A stretch of 64,000 bases of DNA from Phorcus lineatus (taxonomy: Eukaryota > Mollusca > Gastropoda > Trochida > Trochidae), in contig OV121081.1 in assembly GCA_921293015.1 (NCBI GenBank), positions 59,599,022 through 59,663,021 of the forward strand, written 5' to 3'. How positions within the stretch are numbered: position 1 is the stretch's first letter; every line of letters begins with the position of its first letter. Positions 12,141-24,886 of this stretch are shown piece by piece. The notes under the pieces are model-generated. The model was not told where the DNA came from. It saw only the letters and a list, made by a program, of their open reading frames with translations, and made no database searches. Position numbers and translations under genes: made by a program.

Positions 12141-13860
12141 CACGTTATTGATTTTTCTTGTTCCTTACGCATTGACTGTCCATTCCATAAGGGCATTTCT
12201 CATCGCACATTCCAAAACTTGTGATTATTATAATGATATGTGATATTGTCGATCGTGTTTGTCTTGGTGCCGGCCTGCTCAAATCAAATAAACATGGCTT
12301 AAGCTACGACAAAAATTCTGTAAAATGTCTTTCTTTTGCATTTTTTCCCGTACACGTTCCATGTTTTATATTTCGACAATGCGTCTTTGAAATTTAATCC
12401 CATGACACAAATCATTTACTTTTTGTAGTGTATAGTCTACACGTAAGTTTGCGCTACGAAGGTTTATGTATGGAATAACGAGACTAACAGAGTGTTTTTC
12501 AGACAGATGCAGCAATCACCCTGCTCAGTGTTATATCCAATTAATTTGATAAAGTGAAGACACAAATGTGTATCAACTATTTCATTCACGTCTTCGGGGA
12601 AAAGGTACATAAGAATGTAGATGACACATAAGAATAATTCGCAGTTTTCATGTATCGCTAATAGCTTAGGCGCTGGAGGTGCGGTCAGGCAAAATAATGT
12701 TCTTCCTTTTCCGACACACTTTCATTTCTACTTTGGTAAAAATCAACCAATGAAGTTACGTTGGTCAACTGATTGTGCAATAGCGGACCTTCAAGGTTGT
12801 TTCAAGGGCTACTCCGGTCTCATAAAAAATTAATTTTTTCAAATATTTAAACATCATTTATTGCACACAAGAGCTTTTATTATTCAAACTTTGTTGCTTA
12901 ATTGTCTTGCAATTATATGATATCAAATATATAGTAAGTTCATTGTTTGTTGATAAAAACATATGGAAGTCTCAACCATAATTTCTTCGGCAATAAATAA
13001 ATATTTTGGTCTCACTTTCATAGTGAAAAGCATTTGGCTTAATGCTGGGTGGTATCATATTCATGTCGTTAAGTTTGTACTTTTAAGTTGGTTCGTTATA
13101 ATTGGTTTGACAATGGAGTTTTTAAAACGTATTTGTTCATAATAAAATTTCTATTTGAATAAAAACAGATGATATTACAATTATAACAATAGTAACCATA
13201 ATTAGTAGTAAATCTCACCTGTAATTGCCTCAGGTAAATTTCATTAGGTAACCGGAAGAACAACTGCAGAACAAAGTGCGTGTGTTTAATCTCATTGTCA
13301 CGTGAGCGACCTATTGAACACTCAATTGTCATACGTGATATAGATATAATATATTAATTATATCGTATTACTCTCTACCCTGCACAGATTGATTTCAAGA
13401 TTTCCACGAACACAAACCTAAGTAAATATTCCATATGTCAAATGTAGTAAAAGATAAATATCAGACATCTAATACTGTTTGATATCTCACAAATAACTGT
13501 TTATCTAACTCTTCATGGACCAATGATTACAGAATGACATGACTGTATATATCTTGATTGACACCACTGCGGCTTAATCAATAGCCAAAGTTAACAACAC
13601 CTCGTAATCAAGAACAGGGCACATACATGCAGTTCAGAACAGTTTTCTTTTTCAAGGTCGTAAAAATATTAATCAGTGATAATTTCTGTCATAACGGCTA
13701 TTTTCTTTATCTATTAGGTATGGAAAATCAGCTAGTTGTATTGGAGGTCATGGTTGATTGATTTACGAAGACTTGTAGTTTGAGGGCTTCTTTTGATTTC
13801 TTTTCGTATATTAAACAAAAAAAATAATTAAAAAACAAAACACATTAATTATCTAAACGT
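12141..13860. other. Intergenic AT-rich DNA
   Basis: No gene or clear repeat was seen in this stretch. The interval 10945-11547 is similarly featureless. Confidence 0.5.
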
Positions 13861-13900
13861 GTTTAAAACTGAAACACATTTCTTGATGGGCTTAATATTA

Positions 13901-14631
13901 AAACATGTTCTAGTTAATCTTTAAGAACACGTTTTGGAATGTGTTTTGATCGCAAACATGTTTTGAAAGATGTTTAGATCTTAAACATGTTGCGGTTTAA
14001 ACCACCTTTTGCAGCACTTTCTGTTTTTTTTTTATGTAATCATGACTGCAATCAAATTAATTGCACCATTTACTAAATGTCAGTGCTAATTGATATGATA
14101 AGGGATATATATCAGACCCCTGCGGGGTTTAATGGCATAAAGCATGTTTTTCAGTAATTTCAATCTTCGAACTTAATTTTCGATGTTAACCAATTTGACG
14201 TTATAGATTGGTATGATCATAAATATCAAAATTCCTAAATGTGGACCGAAACAAAATAAGTAAAAATAGTTTTCATAACGGGAGGTTTGAATCTGTTTTC
14301 TATCAATAATATTGTGATATAGTAGGTATAAATGGGGGTTCTGGATTAGCGATGAGTGAAGCGTCTTTCTTCATTAACCATTACAGAGAAAACCTGCGGA
14401 GTAGTTTTTGTGTTAAGATTAATGAAGGAATACGTTTTGGCCTCCGTTGGTCCAGAACCCCCATTCATGCCTGCTAGACAGAGAACAAAGGAATGAAAGC
14501 ACGTGTTCAGGTTCAGAGCAATTAACTCTTATTGCTAGATATTTCTATTTACAACACATACAAAGTCATGCGTTTGGTATATTAACACTTTTCTAAACAT
14601 GTTTTTAGTTAAATATGTAGTAAACATGTTT
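13901..14631. repeat. Cluster of AAACATGTTT-type palindromes
   Basis: The ten-base palindrome or a close variant occurs at about 13901, 13954, 13983, 14140, 14595 and 14622, mixed with degenerate AAACAC and GTGTTT words. It may be an old diverged repeat. All but the one at 13983 also match the p53-family half-site RRRCWWGYYY, but no full site with two adjacent half-sites was seen. Confidence 0.4.
14320..14476. mobile_element. Short foldback (MITE-like) element, 157 bp
   Basis: The ends 14320-14345 and 14451-14476 are inverted copies. The inner 15 bp (AATGGGGGTTCTGGA) match perfectly, and the outer 11 bp differ at three positions, all transitions. A second nested inverted pair (CTTCATTAA and TTAATGAAG) lies inside, so the whole element can fold into a hairpin. 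No coding capacity. Confidence 0.6.
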
Positions 14632-14849
14632 TAATTCCAAACGCCATTTTGCAGTGAAAACGTTTAGAATTTACTCTGATTCTATTCTTAACATACACTG
14701 AGTATTTCAAATTTACTCTTAACCATATGAACTATAATCCAAACTATCTATATGATTAATGTTTCTAAATTCATTACGTGCTTCTGAATACTTTGTTGAT
14801 TGTGATTACTATTATGATTTGTTTAATTAATGTTGTTCTAGAAATACTA

Positions 14850-15390
14850 TTTGAAGCTCTTTTGTTTTCAAAGTTTTCTTGTGCAATAGTTCTTAAAGAC
14901 TGAATGTTTCAAAGTTAGCCTTGTGACACACTGTCGAAAGCCCTTATGTTTCCAGTTTCCGATGTGACACACTTGTAAAGACTAGGTGAATCAAAGATGC
15001 TCTTGTGTCATAAGTTTTAAAGACTCAAGGTTTCTAAAGACTGAATGTTTCGACAATTGTTGTGACAGTTTCTTAAGATTGAATGTTTCAACGTTTCGTA
15101 AACTTCATTGGTTCAAAGTTTCTAATTTGGCATACTTTCTAAGATCTATAGTTCTCGTTGTGACATACTTCTAAATTTCTAAGCTTCTCTTGTGACATAT
15201 ACCTTATAAAGACTTAAGTTTTCCTGTGACACACTTATGAAGACTATATGCTTTAAAGGTTATCTTGTGATAAATTTGCAAAAGATCTACAAGTTTTCTT
15301 GGAACATATTTTGAAAGACTGAATGTTTCAATCTTTTCTTGTGACTTATGAGTAATTTCTAAAGACAAATGGTTCAAAGTTTCTCTTCGG
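14850..15390. repeat. Degenerate tandem repeat, roughly 50-60 bp unit
   Basis: The words AAAGACTGAATGTTTCAAAG and CTTGTGACACAC recur about nine times in alternating order with considerable divergence. This looks like an old minisatellite. Open frames here are not convincing genes. Confidence 0.6.
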
Positions 15391-18300
15391 CCATACTATT
15401 CATTTGATTCTTGGATGGTAGTCTGCTTTTGTAAATTATTTCAATAAAAAGGTTGATGCTAGTTAGTTTAATTTCTTCTGTTCAGTATGCCTCCTTTTCA
15501 GCGTGCTGTTTTAATTCACTACTGGTAAGAAAAAAGAGACTATTTAGAATATTAAGCGACATTCTGAAAGAAACATTCTGCACATTCTTTTTAATATCTC
15601 AAGATGTTCAGTAATAGTATTAAAACTTAAAACAAAATAATCATATAGTCCTCATTTAACATAATTGGTTTTTTTGACAAGCAGTTAATCAAAGGCCGAC
15701 GTAAAAGGAACGTTTTTGTAATAAGATCATTATCAGGTTTAGCCTCACCTGACCTCCTACACAGGTTCGATTTTACTGTATTGTGTCAGGATGTCGTGTG
15801 AAGTGTTTGCTATGAAATAGACTTTTCGAAGTGTCTGTGCATAGTACTTACAACTTTCTTTTGCGAAATACTTAGTACATTTTGTATGTACTGAAAACAT
15901 TCAAACACATACCTGTCGAACGTAAACACGACACATGACACTACATGGACCATATCGACTCTGTTTATCTGCATTTTAATCGAGTATTACATATTTCTTA
16001 CTTGCATTGTCAGTATCAAATATACGCCTACTTTCTCTGTCAAGACTTAAGGGTGTTTCTTGACCTTCGTTTGGATGCTTATTGAAAACAGAACATAATA
16101 TAAGTCGTGTGCCTTATCCGGTATCATTCTATTTGAGTTTCTGCTATATAGTGTCCTGATATGTTTTGTGGTGTGATATTAGGTATTAACAGGTGAAACA
16201 TTCCTCATCAAGTGTCACAGGCCTTTTTTCTCACGTGACCGCTGTCTAAAGGGATATGGCCTAATCCGTCGAACTTTCAAAACCTAAAAGGACAGTCGTA
16301 TCAGGGTTTTTTTTATTGAAACGAAATTCCTTTGGATATTCCAGTTTATACAAATTATGTTATTACACAACCAAGTTGAAATTTGTTGGTGTAGGTAGCA
16401 TTTTTGGTTATTTAGATTTGACATTTGTAAAACAAATCATAAAAATTAAGTGAAGTGAAGCTATTCATCGGCGCTACGAGTACCAAATACCTTGCTTGTG
16501 AATTACATCTACAAGGCTTGTTGATTAGTTTTATCAAAATAATTTGCAAATATGTGGATATTCTATCAATACATATAGTTAATTTCCATTATATTGTAAA
16601 ACAAATTAAAGTACAGCGCTTTTGTTAATGGCATTTCATCAATCCAGCTTCTAAAATTTCCCTTAAAGAAGTTAGGTAATAATTGTCTTGAATAACATTG
16701 GAAGACAAAAGAAGACAGAAGGGTTGACGTTTTATTGTTTTTATCTGCAGGGGTGTTTGGCCTTCCTTTCATAAAAACTTTTTCGCATAGATATAATACA
16801 TATTGGACATTCTCATATTACATTACATTTTTTAGACAGAAGTGATCTTACATTTCATCATCCCATTATGGTGAATTACGAAAATGTGAAAAGAAAAGGT
16901 AACATCATGAATAAATCTTAACCACGTTACAAGAGTTTGAACAATAAGTCATCTATGACTATATAAGAACCTTAAGAATTTATTTCTTAAGTTATCAAAT
17001 TGCGCGAATAACATCAATTACTGGAAAAGGTGTTGTAGTTGCCTATCTATATTATTCATAGATTTACTAGTCTGTGTCACCCAATGTTTTCTGATGAGTA
17101 CCAGTTTATCAAAAATAGACTTGACTCGATAGGTAACTGACAATTTAGCTTCTCTCATAGCATTTTGTCATTCACATTCTACATTGGTACATTACATTAC
17201 ATAGAGCCTTATGTGTAACATCAAAATGGAACAATGCGCCCAGTTAATTCTTTTCGTGTTTGAAAGGTTCAGTTTCCTTCCGTTTTCAAAAAAAATTACG
17301 TCATTGTTCTGAAATGTACGTATAGTTGTGAATATTTCTTCTTTTGGTAATGACAAATATGAACAAAATACGTTAACCATTTAACATGCTGAAAACAAAA
17401 CACAAACGTATTTCTTCCATTACATAATTTGCAATATTTGAATATACACCTATTTGTTATTGCACTTGTGACAATAATTGAAATTTTATTCTATTATTGA
17501 AATAACATGTTGTATAAGTGCATTAAGCTCTCAGACAGCCACAAAACGTTCTCGGTTTACTACTTATTCACTTATCATGTTTCCAAGACAGTAATGTTCC
17601 ATTCTTGTCAAGCTAATCTTACAACTAATCGGGTGTTAGTGTGATTAACGTTGTCAAAACTTGCAAAGACAAATCAAAAATATAGACATAGGCGATAGCC
17701 ATACCTTCCATTGTTTTCTCAAACTCTTATAGTCACATATCAAATAGAGCCATTCCAAGCTCACATGAGGAGATCAAGGGTATAGGGTGTGCAAACGAAA
17801 AAACAAAATACAAATGGCGGTAAACGAGATCCCTGGCTACCACACTTGTAGCTAGAGGATTCGAAGCTTCATTGTGTTTATTTTTGTAATGAGATTTCTA
17901 TTTCAGTTTGAAATATCATGGCTCTATCTAATCACGTATTCATCATCATATGCATTAAATCTGAATTCAAGCGGGTATTCTCCTGTGTGCGTTTATACTG
18001 AAAGCAACTCTTTAGAATTTCATTAAAAGAATATGACATGAATGGCTGGCATCTAATCCCACATTAATATCTGTAGTCAACAAGAGAAAGGCCATTCTGC
18101 AATAATAAGCCAATACGAAGTATTCAAAAACATTTCATTAAAAAAACCTCGTTTGGACAGTGCAATGCATGTAAATGAATTTCTTCAACTTTTCCAAAGA
18201 GACATTCACGATTTAGTGTCACAGTAAGGACAAAATAAAAGGATGTTCATTGTTACTCTTTTGTGGTACGTACGTACGCTTGATGGATTTTCCAAAGACA

Positions 18301-19929
18301 TTCACAATGTACTGTAGATCTAAAATAAACAGTTGTTTATTGTTACATCTGTTTTGTAGAAAGCTTAGAATGAAATGGTAACTGATATTGCTATATATAT
18401 CTTTCATTGTACCAATCCTATTCAGACAAAAGATATTTTACTGAGGTCCTGATTTATTTGTGACAGTGAGGATTACAGATCAACGAATAAGTCGGAGAGG
18501 GTAGTTATCAGGCATTCCTGCACAGCGAACTGCATTCAAATCAGTGCGACGGGCACTCCTTTTCTCGATGTGCACGTGTGGATGCACGTACCTTTTAACA
18601 GATTATATTTCTCACAGCAGTAAAGGTCCTAAACGATTGATTATCGATACATTATCAGATCAATTATTTTGTGGTAAGAGCTTTTGTACACATATGCCTC
18701 CTGAATTATCATTGAATTAAATCAAAAACACAAATTTCCCACAACTTTCGGTAAAACTTTTTTTTTAGAGTCCTCCACGTATAGTAGACACATAGCTTTA
18801 ATCAAGTTACAGATTTGTTGATCATTTGTCGTATAGGTTAAAATGATATCTTACAAAGACGTGTCATTGCGTGTCATCTGTGATATATTATATCTTTTCA
18901 GGTGAATTTATTTATCATGCAAAGTGACAAAGTCAGTTGTCTGTTGTCTGTTGTCGTTTAATTGTTTCGGTGATGTTTCGAGAAGTGATGGCTGTTTTAA
19001 AGACACAAAGACAATAAGTTGGTGTTAGTATTCGGTAGTTAATATAACTAGTATACATGTAAAAGAGACGTGGGATTTCTACTTGTTAACTTCGATTATA
19101 ATTGAATACAAAACATTATCATCATTTTGCCTTTTTGGGTCAGGGCATGTAATTTCAGTAGGTACGTTTGAATGTTACCCAGGATATAGGATATTTTGTC
19201 TCTTATTTAAGTTTTATAAAAAAAGTAGAGTAAATTGTGTGTCAATTTAAGCGTACCGATTACTAATAAGACTGTTCTTAAAAGATACGCATCTCAAAAC
19301 AAGATAATTACATGTTAAGCTATGTAAACTTGTTAGATTCACATCTAAATATTTAATGATAGGTTCTTTAAAATACCAGATATAATTTTAACCAAGTTAC
19401 ATAATCTTCTGCATCTTTATATGAAAATTGTTGTGTCAATTGGAAAATATCTTTCTAAACGTCAAAGGCCTCCTTTGTGCCTGTTTATTATACCGTGTAG
19501 TATTATATATTCATGCATCCTGAATTTAGACAGCTGTCATGCCCGATGTTACTGGACCATAGCAGAAATCCAGGGCGATGATATGGTCCGTTGGGACGTC
19601 ACAAGTAATCTATTCGTGTGACGTCAACCGATTAGGCTCTCACAAAGAGACTATCCTACCCACAGTTTGACATATGTGGACAATTTAAATGTTGCTATTT
19701 TTATGTTGCTTCCTACACAAACTGTTATATTATATTCATATCGTTACTCGAAAATATACAGACAAGTCATGGAGTTCATTCATTACATATTCATTGCATA
19801 TATATATGCATTGCGGTGAAACCTGTTGGAACTATAGCAAACCATGGCTGAAATTCAGTGCAGCATTGCACCCAAACCTGTTACTGCGTGTAGAACAGTT
19901 TTCTACTCCCTACTGTAGACAACGTTTCC
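15391..19929. other. Intergenic AT-rich DNA
   Basis: No gene was recognised in about 4.5 kb. A diverged two-copy duplication of roughly 100 bp starts near 18195 and again near 18289; both copies carry TTTCCAAAG and ACATTCAC. There is a CRE-like TGACGTCA-type pair near 19595-19625. Confidence 0.5.
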
Positions 19930-20001
19930 GAGTCCCTGGTTGGATTCGAACCACAGACCTCTTGATCCGAAACCGAACGCGCCACTGCGCTATCCCGCAC
20001 C
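19930..20001 (-). repeat. tRNA-related sequence, likely SINE head or tRNA pseudogene
   Basis: On the minus strand there is an A-box-like TAGCGCAGTGG (19992-19982) and, 29 bases on, a B-box GGTTCGAATCC (19952-19942), the internal RNA polymerase III promoter of tRNAs. The acceptor stem ends do not pair and I cannot draw a proper anticodon stem, so it is not a working tRNA gene. A tRNA-derived SINE is the likeliest explanation. Confidence 0.65.
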
Positions 20002-20415
20002 CATCACAGGTCAGTAAGGATAATGAATTGTACTTTCAACAGATATTCATATCCTTTAGTTTAACAATACCCGCAAAGAAACATTGATTGATGTTCGAGC
20101 TGTCACTTCAATCGACACTATTTATAACAACAATGGAAGACAACTAATTTCCCCGCAATCCAAAAAAAGATTTTCTGTTTGTTTCCTTCTTTTTTTCAAC
20201 GTTTGGTAAAATGGTTTGGCTTAAGAAAGATATATATATTTGGTCAAGCTCTCTTACGACACATTTTAAGTCAAATGCCTTTCATGCTAATTAGTAGAAT
20301 TTTGACAGGCATAAACATATCTTTGTTTTTTACTTTAATTCACTTATATTTAAATTGATATAAGCTGTATTCCTATCGTGGCGAACCGTTTTCGTTCTCG
20401 TATCTGAAACCTACT

Positions 20416-21150
20416 CTTTATGTTCTGACGTCACAAATAATGTATACTTGTGACGTTAGCAAATATCTATTGGAATGCGACAATCCCAATTTTACACATA
20501 TTTATTGTGTACCCTATACATCCTAACGTCATACAGTTTTATATCATTTAGTGATCGTCGTTATTGTGTTGGCATGGATACTACTATTGTGAATATATGT
20601 ATTATGAACACACCTACATTAATTGCCTATTTTTAAAGCCGCTTTTGATATACATTTCATTTCTATTTATGCATATTTTTTTGTAGTCAAGAATAGCGTG
20701 TAAGACGGACTTCTGCAAATTTAGGGTAGACATGTACATACACGATGAACTCCTGACATATTGTTGTTAAAAATGTTTAAATGTTTAATTAGATTCGCAA
20801 TAACTTTAAATTGGATTAAAGAGACACTACGTGTTTTCATGACATATTGACTTGCTCTGCAACAGAACATTTAATACCATATAATTAAAGCATTGCTATG
20901 TAACATTTTACATAATCATTCTAAAAAAAAAAATGAAAGTTACTAGTTTCGATGGAATTAACAAAACTGCCTGTTGGTTTCAAATCATCCACCCCTGCAA
21001 GGCTGTAAGTTACACCAGTCTCTGTCGCTAGCCAATAAAGGCATTTGGGCTGGCGCAATTATAGGCTATGCGTGGGAAGAAGGATATACAGAGGACGAAA
21101 TCACTCATCAAATTTACATGAATACTAGAAATATAACCTATCAACTCCTA
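20416..21150. repeat. Dispersed repeat copy B
   Basis: Aligns by eye, with many changes, to 27975-28582. Shared landmarks in order are CACAAATAA-GTATA, TTTTATAT-ATTTAGT, ATGTATTAT-AACAC, GGATT-AAAGA, TTCATGAC, an ATAC-ATATAAT segment, ACAGAGG and TATCAACTCCT. Part of it also resembles 35150-35460. The kind of element is unknown, and no coding content was recognised. Confidence 0.5.
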
Positions 21151-22740
21151 TTTGTCTTATGTCTGTTATATGTAGCTATAACCAGTAAGCCGATGAGCTT
21201 TAGAATGATAATTTTCAGCAACAGTCTGATATCTCGATGTATCCACACCATATTGAATAATGTTTTAAATCATTTTGTAACTGAGATTGCATGATGAGGC
21301 CAGTTGATAATTTTTACGGAATCACAATTTCGTTTTTGTTTTTCGTCCATGCACGGGTAATGCCATTCGTTCAAATGCCGCAAAAGGATTGGGACCAGTG
21401 ATCTCTTTTTGAACGTGCTAAAATCATGCTAGTATATGTCACATGCGCTTCATGGTTCACAAGATTCGTACTGACCTGTATGTTTGAATTTAGACTCATC
21501 TGCTTTCAGAAATTATTTTCATATTTGAGACGTTTAAGATTGTTCGTTCTTGAAGCATATCGGCAGGCTCTGTATTAGTAACACGTCAAACTGTGACTCC
21601 CTCGTGCCATGAATTCGAACAGTCAACAAGCAGTCGAATATTCATCATCACCAAGGGTTGATCGATCTAAGGTTTTGAAACGGAATAGGATACGAACACA
21701 ATGTGTGGTTTGTTGCAATTTTAAAAGCGGCCTCAAAGAGTTTTATTTTATGTTCTCAACATTTTAATTGGCGATTAACGAAGGTACTGTGCGGATAGGC
21801 ATACATTGTCTTATGACAGTCTGTGTTATTATTCCAAAATTTTCATTTTCTTTTCAAACGTCTATCTTTTGCACAAAACGTTTTAGATTTGCGATTATCA
21901 TTTCATGAAATGAATTTGTTACCTGATTTCCTGAACTCGCAGGCTCCGGAATGTATGCTATTTCAAATTGCACCATATAGAACGTTTTTAAAGCAAGACT
22001 GGTGAGCAAACACGTTGAGAATTATTTTTTCTGAAAAGATAAGCGGACTAAAACGTAAAGATGAGCTTATTGTAAATCCCTTAAATAATAATTCATCCGT
22101 TTTATAGCACTTTGTGAAGGCAACGTCTTCCAGAGCACGTATTTTTTATTATTCAAAGTAGACTCAAGAGGTATATGAGAAAGCAGTCGTGTCTCGCTAC
22201 ATAAATCACAAACCCTGCGTTCTTCATGACAGGACAATACGAAGAGCATGTCTTGATGTTTAAACGAATAATTGCAAAAAACGAACGTTCTATATCTAAA
22301 AGATACTTAAAATTTTTACTTTGCAATCAGTATCATTTACACTTCACTACCTCTAGTGTGTTGCCAGCAAAATACTTTAACCTTAGCAGGAAAGACATCC
22401 TGGTCACAATACACGTTTAGCAACTGAAGGACCGTGTACGTTTATCTGATATAACATTTAAATGTTCTATCATACCATATGGTGTATACCCGGGCCCTTG
22501 TGGGCGTAGAGGGAGGGGCCAGCTATTAGGTGACTAAGAACACTGTATAAATTACAACGAAGGAAAACTCATTCAAATCATTCTGTAATGTAATTTGTGC
22601 AATTATCATATAATTTATTTCATGAATCCAAACTCTGCATGTCCATATAAGCCCAGGTACATACATGATGTCCATGTACATGGATATGATTATCAGCGTT
22701 TTTATCTTTTCAACTACATGTATCATCTATGAAACTGTTG
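21151..22740. other. Intergenic AT-rich DNA
   Basis: No gene or confident repeat was seen here. Confidence 0.5.
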
Positions 22741-23645
22741 TCACGGTGTAGCGATATCTAAACTCAGACGAGACCCGTTTATCCGACAGAAAGACAAGAA
22801 AAGAAAATAATCAAGCCAATAAATAACTAGAGAGAAGCCAATCCGTGAATCAAGTGATTTATTTGCAGTCTAAACAAGACGATAACCGGGTACAGCAACA
22901 AGCTACCCGTAATCCACTCAACAGGAGTTAACAACTAATTAAGGAAGTCAACAACCCATGAATAAACAAATAGACAAACTGTAGGGAATCACTCTAGCAT
23001 ACCCCCAGACGTTGTAACAACAAGATAAGCTAATGGCAGTCTTAACGAGATAGCATCAATAAGACAAATCAACACTTGGCGAATATACAACGGTAGTTAC
23101 GGGACACGGGTGGACTAAAATAGGGATGAATAAACAACAAGCACACAGTACTTTAGATGATCCCTAATCACTACTTGAGTGAGTAAATGAATAAGAACAC
23201 TAGTTTAGGTATAGGAAAACTTATAAAATAATGGGAGGGTAGGTAAGGTTAAAACTGTAAGGTCTTAAAGGAAGTGTTCACATACTCCAGAAAGGTACAG
23301 AAAAATAAGGAATATCAACCTCACCAATCCACTTCCAACGTCCAAGGGTCCACCCGTGACCTCTCCCCGCAAGGGTCAAGCCAAGACTACTGGTACCAGA
23401 GCTTAGCCCGCTATTTATTGGCTCCGTACCGACGTCAATGAAGACCAGGCCTTACTCCAAAGAACAGAGGGTAGCTTATCTAAGGATATCGTGAATCTGT
23501 GTTTCTTTGCGAAACTAAATTATCCCTAGCTACATAAATATGGCGGGTTCTCGATTTGCCGGACAGCCGACTTCTCCATTCAAAGTTACCGATGCGCGAT
23601 AATCCATGAACAATAGGGGATTAACGTATAGTCTGTTTCGGATAC
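22741..23645. other. Non-coding block of distinct composition
   Basis: This stretch is less AT-rich than its surroundings and rich in CAACAAC and AATAAAC words, with no open frame of note. Its edges near 22741 and 23645 coincide with the return of AT-rich sequence. It could be a non-autonomous transposon or the untranslated part of one, but I found no matching ends. Confidence 0.3.
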
Positions 23646-23659
23646 ATGTAACTAAAAGT

Positions 23660-23870
23660 CACTTTATTTTCATTTGAAATGAAACTTTTACTTTTGACAT
23701 TTTATCAACTTTATTTCAACATATAAATGGATAAAATATACATTTAAAAACTTTATTTCAACATACATTTGGTATACATAAATAATCATGGCATGAAATG
23801 GGTAAAATATATTGTAGACATTTTATAAACTTTATTTCATCACACGTTTGGTATAAAATATCAAACATAA
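23660..23870. repeat. Short diverged direct repeats beside the MULE gene
   Basis: CTTTATTTCA followed by an ACA-rich stretch, with GTATA or GATAAAATAT nearby, occurs three times in about 200 bp. The block lies just downstream of the transposase stop. Read on the minus strand it supplies AATAAA-type polyadenylation signals for that gene. Confidence 0.5.
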
Positions 23871-23896
23871 TATACACATCACATTCCACTTACATT

Positions 23897-24886
23897 TTAA
23901 TCCAGCACAGGGACACCAACCAGATCAGCGACCAGATCACCATACACTTCAGGGGTGTAGGCACCAGCAAGGAGACGTCCCTTCAGCAAAGCCAGACGAT
24001 CATCCAGTGCCCGATATAATTTTTTTCTGGGACGCTTGGAACCACCGTGCTGTAGCTGAGAAATTGTTATCACCGCCCTGGACTGCTGTTTTTTCAAGAT
24101 GTCAACAAACTTGTACAAGTTTGGATGGCAAGCTGACAGACAGTTCAGGTGTGAGTGCCAACCCTCGACGTGATTGGTAGTTCTTGGTCCTTCTGTCTGG
24201 AAATGGTTCCAGGGCAGCAGCTCTCCTCCCTCCACCCACTGCTCCGTGACGTAGTCGGCAAACCGTTGCACACCTTGATCAGTTTGGTCTACATTTTCTA
24301 GTGCGTGAAGCCAAAAGTCTTCGACATCACACACCCTAACCAAAGGTAGTGCTAATGCACGCCTTACAAACGTCCGTACGTTGTCGTTGTCCTTGTAGGC
24401 GCACTGAAGTCCATATTTCTTGGCATGTTTCACAAGAGCCTGTCGGTAGTGAAACATACAGCCCTTTGTCTCACACTCGAACACTTCCTTCGCTGCATTC
24501 TGAGCGCCCTTCTCAAAGTCACTGAAGAAAGTCACAGGTCGTAGGTTGATGTTGCTCTCAGCTTCCTTCTGCTTCAAAAGTCTAAAGAAGTCCACATACG
24601 TCGATTGTTTCTTGTCAGGCAACAATCCATACACTAGGGGAAACATCTTCCCCTCAACAAAAGCATGTATACTGTAGATCTGGTAGAACAGTCCTGGACA
24701 CATACTGAAAGTACCATCACAGTAGTACACATCGGCAGCAGCGAGGTGGCGTAGGTTGTCGGTCGTCGCAAATATCATGATCTTGTTGTTAGGAGTAGCA
24801 TGGAGCAGGAAGTCATCGTTGGTGTCTGTCTTGGTGAGGACATCGGGGAGGTTGATGTCATCGCGCTGTCGTGGCAACTTCGGCAT
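23897..24886 (-). CDS. MULE-type transposase domain protein
   Basis: An uninterrupted frame of 329 codons with the hallmarks of the MULE transposase domain: YYCDGTFSMCPGLF (first catalytic Asp), FPLVYGLLPDKKQSTY, TFFSDFEKGAQNA (second Asp), KGCMFHYRQAL (Cys-x-x-His) and GPRTTNHVEGWHSHL. It would cut and rejoin DNA at element ends. The same frame carries on upstream with SLYRARAKE, typical of these proteins, as far as an AG at about 24926-24927 just before an in-frame stop. The real gene may therefore be spliced, with an unseen upstream exon, perhaps a FLYWCH zinc finger. No terminal inverted repeats were recognised around it. It may be a recent insertion or a domesticated copy. A decayed relative lies at 40741-41072. 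Confidence 0.85.
   Translation of the reverse strand: MPKLPRQRDDINLPDVLTKTDTNDDFLLHATPNNKIMIFATTDNLRHLAAADVYYCDGTFSMCPGLFYQIYSIHAFVEGKMFPLVYGLLPDKKQSTYVDFFRLLKQKEAESNINLRPVTFFSDFEKGAQNAAKEVFECETKGCMFHYRQALVKHAKKYGLQCAYKDNDNVRTFVRRALALPLVRVCDVEDFWLHALENVDQTDQGVQRFADYVTEQWVEGGELLPWNHFQTEGPRTTNHVEGWHSHLNCLSACHPNLYKFVDILKKQQSRAVITISQLQHGGSKRPRKKLYRALDDRLALLKGRLLAGAYTPEVYGDLVADLVGVPVLD

Noticed and set aside
19689..20087. 132-codon frame containing GWIRTTDLL
   Set aside because: This peptide is the usual by-product of translating a tRNA-type sequence in reverse.
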